Source: an uncultured Clostridium sp.
GTDB lineage: Bacteria; Bacillota; Clostridia; Clostridiales; Clostridiaceae
Reading direction: 5' to 3'
Assembly: GCA_934777095.1 (NCBI GenBank)
Contig: CAKVNP010000096.1
Location: 1-7,478 of the forward strand
DNA length: 7,478 nucleotides
Part shown: positions 5,368-7,478 of the stretch, in pieces
How the letters are laid out: each line of letters opens with the position of its first letter
Position numbering within the stretch: position 1 is the first letter of the stretch
Made by a program: the position numbers and the translations under genes
The notes under the pieces: model-generated
What the model saw: only the letters and a program-made list of their open reading frames with translations
Database searches by the model: none
What the model was told of the DNA's origin: nothing

Positions 5368-5375
5368 TAACTTAT

Positions 5376-6269
5376 ATGGAAAATGAAAAATTAATTAGGT
5401 CAAATGAAAAACTTGCAATGGAGGTATCTAAGAATAGTATTATAGCTAATTTGGTACTATCAATATTTAAGCTTTTTGCAGGTATCGTAGCTAATTCAGG
5501 AGCGATGGTTTCAGACGCAGTACATTCAGCTTCTGATGTTTTTAGTACATTTATAGTTATTATCGGCGTAAAAATTTCTAGTAAGGAAGCTGATGAAAAG
5601 CATCAATATGGACATGAAAGGTTGGAATGTGTAGCTTCAATAGTACTTGCAATTATTTTATGTGGAACAGGTATTGCAATAGGCCTTACAGGTGCTAAGA
5701 AGATAATAGCAGGTGGTAGCAGTAATTTAATGGTGCCAGGTGTATTAGCATTGGTAGCAGCTATTTTATCAATAGCAGTAAAGGAAGGAATGTATTGGTA
5801 CACTAGAGGGGCAGCAGTCAAAATAAATTCTGATGCTTTAATGGCTGATGCATGGCATCATAGATCAGATGCATTATCTTCAGTTGGAAGTCTAGTAGGT
5901 ATTTTAGGGGCAAGACTAGGATTTCCAATATTAGATCCAGTAGCAAGCGTAGTTATCTGTATATTTATCGTAAAGGCGGCAATAGATATTTTTAGAAGCT
6001 CAATAGATAAAATGACTGATTCATCTTGTGATGAAAAAATAACAGATGAAATGAAAACAGTAATTTTAGCAAGTGATGGTGTATTAAGACTTGATGAAAT
6101 TAAAACAAGGCAGTTTGGTTCAAAAATTTATGTTGATATTGAAATATTAGCTGATGGAAATCAGACTTTAAGTGAAGCACATAATATTGCAGAAAATGTA
6201 CACTGCGCAATTGAAAAAGATTTTCCAACAGTAAAACACTGTATGGTTCATGTAAATCCAGCAGAATAA
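5376..6269 (+). CDS. Cation diffusion facilitator (CDF) family divalent metal exporter
   Basis: The protein has 297 residues, the normal length for this family (YiiP/FieF, CzcD). About six membrane helices precede a cytoplasmic ferredoxin-like dimerisation domain (about residues 210-297) ending in HCMVHVNP. The transport-site residues are visible as HxxxD in TM2 (H50/D54, in VHSASDVFST) and HxxxD in TM5 (H161/D165, in WHHRSDALSS). Aligned with YiiP, which has DD-HD, this is an HD-HD site; such sites occur in Zn, Co and related CDF exporters. It would export a divalent metal by proton antiport at the cytoplasmic membrane. The NiCo riboswitch upstream argues for Ni/Co, or Fe, as the physiological inducer and probably the cargo. 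It is monocistronic, with its own promoter, leader and terminator. The family name czcD is often used for riboswitch-linked members, but the sequence does not prove that assignment. Confidence 0.93.
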   Translation: MENEKLIRSNEKLAMEVSKNSIIANLVLSIFKLFAGIVANSGAMVSDAVHSASDVFSTFIVIIGVKISSKEADEKHQYGHERLECVASIVLAIILCGTGIAIGLTGAKKIIAGGSSNLMVPGVLALVAAILSIAVKEGMYWYTRGAAVKINSDALMADAWHHRSDALSSVGSLVGILGARLGFPILDPVASVVICIFIVKAAIDIFRSSIDKMTDSSCDEKITDEMKTVILASDGVLRLDEIKTRQFGSKIYVDIEILADGNQTLSEAHNIAENVHCAIEKDFPTVKHCMVHVNPAE

Positions 6270-6285
6270 TAATCAGAAAAGTTAT

Positions 6286-6323
6286 AGAGAATATACATTT
6301 AATGTATATTCTCTTTTGGTTTT
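6286..6323 (+). terminator. Rho-independent terminator after the metal exporter gene
   Basis: A perfect 13-bp stem (AGAGAATATACAT / ATGTATATTCTCT, 6286-6298 and 6302-6314) with a 3-nt loop is followed by TTT, GG and TTTT. It starts 17 bp after the exporter stop codon. Confidence 0.88.
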
Positions 6324-6350
6324 GTATGTAATATAATGGAAGTTGATAAA

Positions 6351-6356
6351 AGGGGG
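6351..6356 (+). promoter_or_regulatory. Shine-Dalgarno site fixing the start of the YhfC-like protease
   Basis: AGGGGG lies 6 nt before ATG 6363. An in-frame ATG at 6336 has no ribosome site and overlaps a TATAAT (6332-6337) that may be the -10 of this gene's promoter, although no good -35 accompanies it. Confidence 0.65.
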
Positions 6357-6362
6357 TGTAAT

Positions 6363-7136
6363 ATGAAAATAAATATACTGATAATATGTTTTATTGTGGA
6401 TTTACTTATATGTATTGGAATACCGCTAGGTGCGCTAATATATATATTTATAAAAAAGAGAAAATTAGTAAAGTCATACTTTATAGGGATGATTGTGTTT
6501 TTGATTTCGCAAGTTTTTTTAAGACTACCATTGATTAATAATGTTTTAAGTAAATTTGATCCATATATGATTTTTTCTACAATTCATCCAGTTATGAATG
6601 CTATTTTTTTAGGGGTTACAGCTGGTCTATTTGAAGAAGTAGGGCGATATGCTGGGTTTAAATTTGCATTAAAAAACAATAGATCTTTTGAAGATGGAAT
6701 TGCCTTTGGTATTGGACATGGCGGAATTGAAGCTGTAATTATTGGAGGAACAGCAGCTGTCCAAAATTTAGCTGCTCTTTTATATTTAAAGTCTGGCGAT
6801 ACTAGCAAGGTAATATTCTCAATGAGTAAAGATCAATTGATAAAAGTATTTGAACAAGCTAATATCAGTGATGCATTATTTATAGGTGTAGAGAGAGTAT
6901 TTGCTATGGGAATTCACATAGGCCTAACAATGATGATTTTATATGGAATTAATCAACTAAAAAGAAAATATTTATATTTAGCAATAGGATTACATGCTTT
7001 AATAGATAGCTCTGTGGGGATTTTACAATGTATAGGAGCTACAAATTTGATAATTGAAGTAGTTATAGCTGTATCTTCAATTTTATTAATCTTTTATGTA
7101 ATAAAGCTTAAAAATAAATTTATAGAGGTGAATTAA
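6363..7136 (+). CDS. YhfC-family intramembrane protease
   Basis: The protein has 257 residues from ATG 6363 and about seven or more hydrophobic helices. It carries motifs of the YhfC family, which is related to the glutamic-type (CAAX/ABI-like) intramembrane proteases. A paired-glutamate motif is at E91-E92-x-x-R95 (FEEVGRYAGFK). The conserved GIGHGGIEA holds H119 and E123. H185 lies in a later helix (AMGIHIGLTM), and HALID holds H211 and D215. These residues probably form the active site inside the membrane. The biological substrate is unknown. The next gene, a lipoprotein, starts at the base after this stop codon and its ribosome site lies inside this gene, so the two are probably co-translated and may act together. 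It is transcribed after the exporter's terminator, so it is a separate unit from that gene. Confidence 0.85.
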   Translation: MKINILIICFIVDLLICIGIPLGALIYIFIKKRKLVKSYFIGMIVFLISQVFLRLPLINNVLSKFDPYMIFSTIHPVMNAIFLGVTAGLFEEVGRYAGFKFALKNNRSFEDGIAFGIGHGGIEAVIIGGTAAVQNLAALLYLKSGDTSKVIFSMSKDQLIKVFEQANISDALFIGVERVFAMGIHIGLTMMILYGINQLKRKYLYLAIGLHALIDSSVGILQCIGATNLIIEVVIAVSSILLIFYVIKLKNKFIEVN

Positions 7137-7478
7137 ATGAAAAAAATTATAAGTGGATTATTATTAGTATTTGCAATAATGGCTTTAGTAGGATGTAATG
7201 CTAATGAATTAAGTGATAAGTATGATAAAGATAAGTTAAGAAGTAAAGCTGAAGAAATAGTAAATGATATTAATGATAATAATTATCAGGCTATTATTGA
7301 TAGTGGAAATGAGGATATTAAGTCTGGCTTATCAGCAGATGATTTAAAAGCAGCATGGGAAAAGAGGAATGGAAATATTGGCGCTTACAAGGATATATCT
7401 ACTGTGGTTTATCAAGAAAAGAAGGGTATTGCGGTTGTAGTCCTTATAGCAGAGTATGAAAATGATAAGATACAATTC
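7137..7478 (+). CDS. Lipoprotein resembling DUF3887 proteins (3' truncated)
   Basis: The ATG at 7137 immediately follows the protease stop (TAA 7134-7136), with AGAGGTGA at 7124-7131 as ribosome site. The 114 visible residues have no stop, so the gene leaves the window. A lysine-rich start, a hydrophobic stretch (ISGLLLVFAIMALVG) and the lipobox LVGC with C20 make it a lipoprotein anchored on the outer face of the membrane. The mature part has a charged helical segment, then a pattern (NDNNYQAIID, LSADDLKAAWEK, GAYKDIS, VVVLIAEYEN) that resembles DUF3887 domains of the NTF2-like type, which have no known enzymatic role. The sequence supports the lipoprotein assignment directly; the domain name is from pattern memory. 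It may be a partner or substrate-side cofactor of the protease (inference). Confidence 0.82.
   Translation, partial: MKKIISGLLLVFAIMALVGCNANELSDKYDKDKLRSKAEEIVNDINDNNYQAIIDSGNEDIKSGLSADDLKAAWEKRNGNIGAYKDISTVVYQEKKGIAVVVLIAEYENDKIQF

Noticed and set aside
5137..5375. T-box or other amino-acid leader
   Set aside because: No T-box AGGGUGG-type bulge or specifier structure is present, while the NiCo blocks match in order and the downstream gene is a metal exporter.
5603..5821. Minus-strand ORF of 72 residues inside the CDF gene
   Set aside because: It lies opposite membrane helices, has no ribosome site, and is proline/alanine/isoleucine-rich as expected of an antisense shadow.
6584..6808. Minus-strand ORF of 74 residues inside the yhfC-like gene
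   Set aside because: It overlaps the conserved protease motifs on the other strand and has no translation signal.

Overview
This window looks like chromosomal DNA of a low-GC Gram-positive anaerobe, most likely a Clostridium of the sensu stricto group. The base composition is strongly AT-rich and codon use is A/T-ending. Shine-Dalgarno sites are strong (AGGAGG/GGAGG type), GTG and TTG starts occur, Rho-independent terminators are classical, and a NiCo-class riboswitch of a type common in Clostridia is present. No species can be named from the sequence alone. There are no rRNA, tRNA, phage, transposase or CRISPR features.

Layout. Positions 2-1117 (+) hold the 3' part of an ABC-2 type permease with a large coiled-coil extracytoplasmic insert, closed by a terminator. 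Positions 1238-2320 (+) encode a cytoplasmic beta-lactamase-fold serine hydrolase. A 106-bp foldback element (2332-2437) separates it from a convergent HAD phosphatase (2451-3101, -). The non-coding stretch 3102-3524 is an array of structured repeats: three 72-73 bp units carrying covarying hairpins, followed by a 20-23 bp CACTT/mini-hairpin array. Next come an aminoglycoside/choline-type phosphotransferase (3525-4508, -) with its own promoter and a tandem-BFD [2Fe-2S] protein (4636-4956, -) with its own promoter, terminator and a Fur-box-like sequence.

Divergent from the BFD gene is a cation diffusion facilitator exporter (5376-6269, +). Its 240-nt leader contains a NiCo (czcD) riboswitch whose 3' half also forms an overlapping intrinsic terminator. 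The right end carries a YhfC-family intramembrane protease gene (6363-7136, +). It is followed with no gap by a lipoprotein gene that runs off the window (7137-7478, +) and resembles DUF3887 proteins.

How the genes may work together. The most coherent unit is the divergent pair at 4636-6269: a predicted iron-sulfur protein under a possible iron-responsive operator, and a metal exporter under a transition-metal riboswitch. The riboswitch class was first described as Ni/Co-sensing and later reported to respond to Fe(II), so the locus may serve metal or iron homeostasis (inference). The YhfC-lipoprotein pair is probably translationally coupled. The remaining genes look like independent housekeeping or accessory functions. 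The structured repeat array at 3130-3466 is the least explained sequence in the window.
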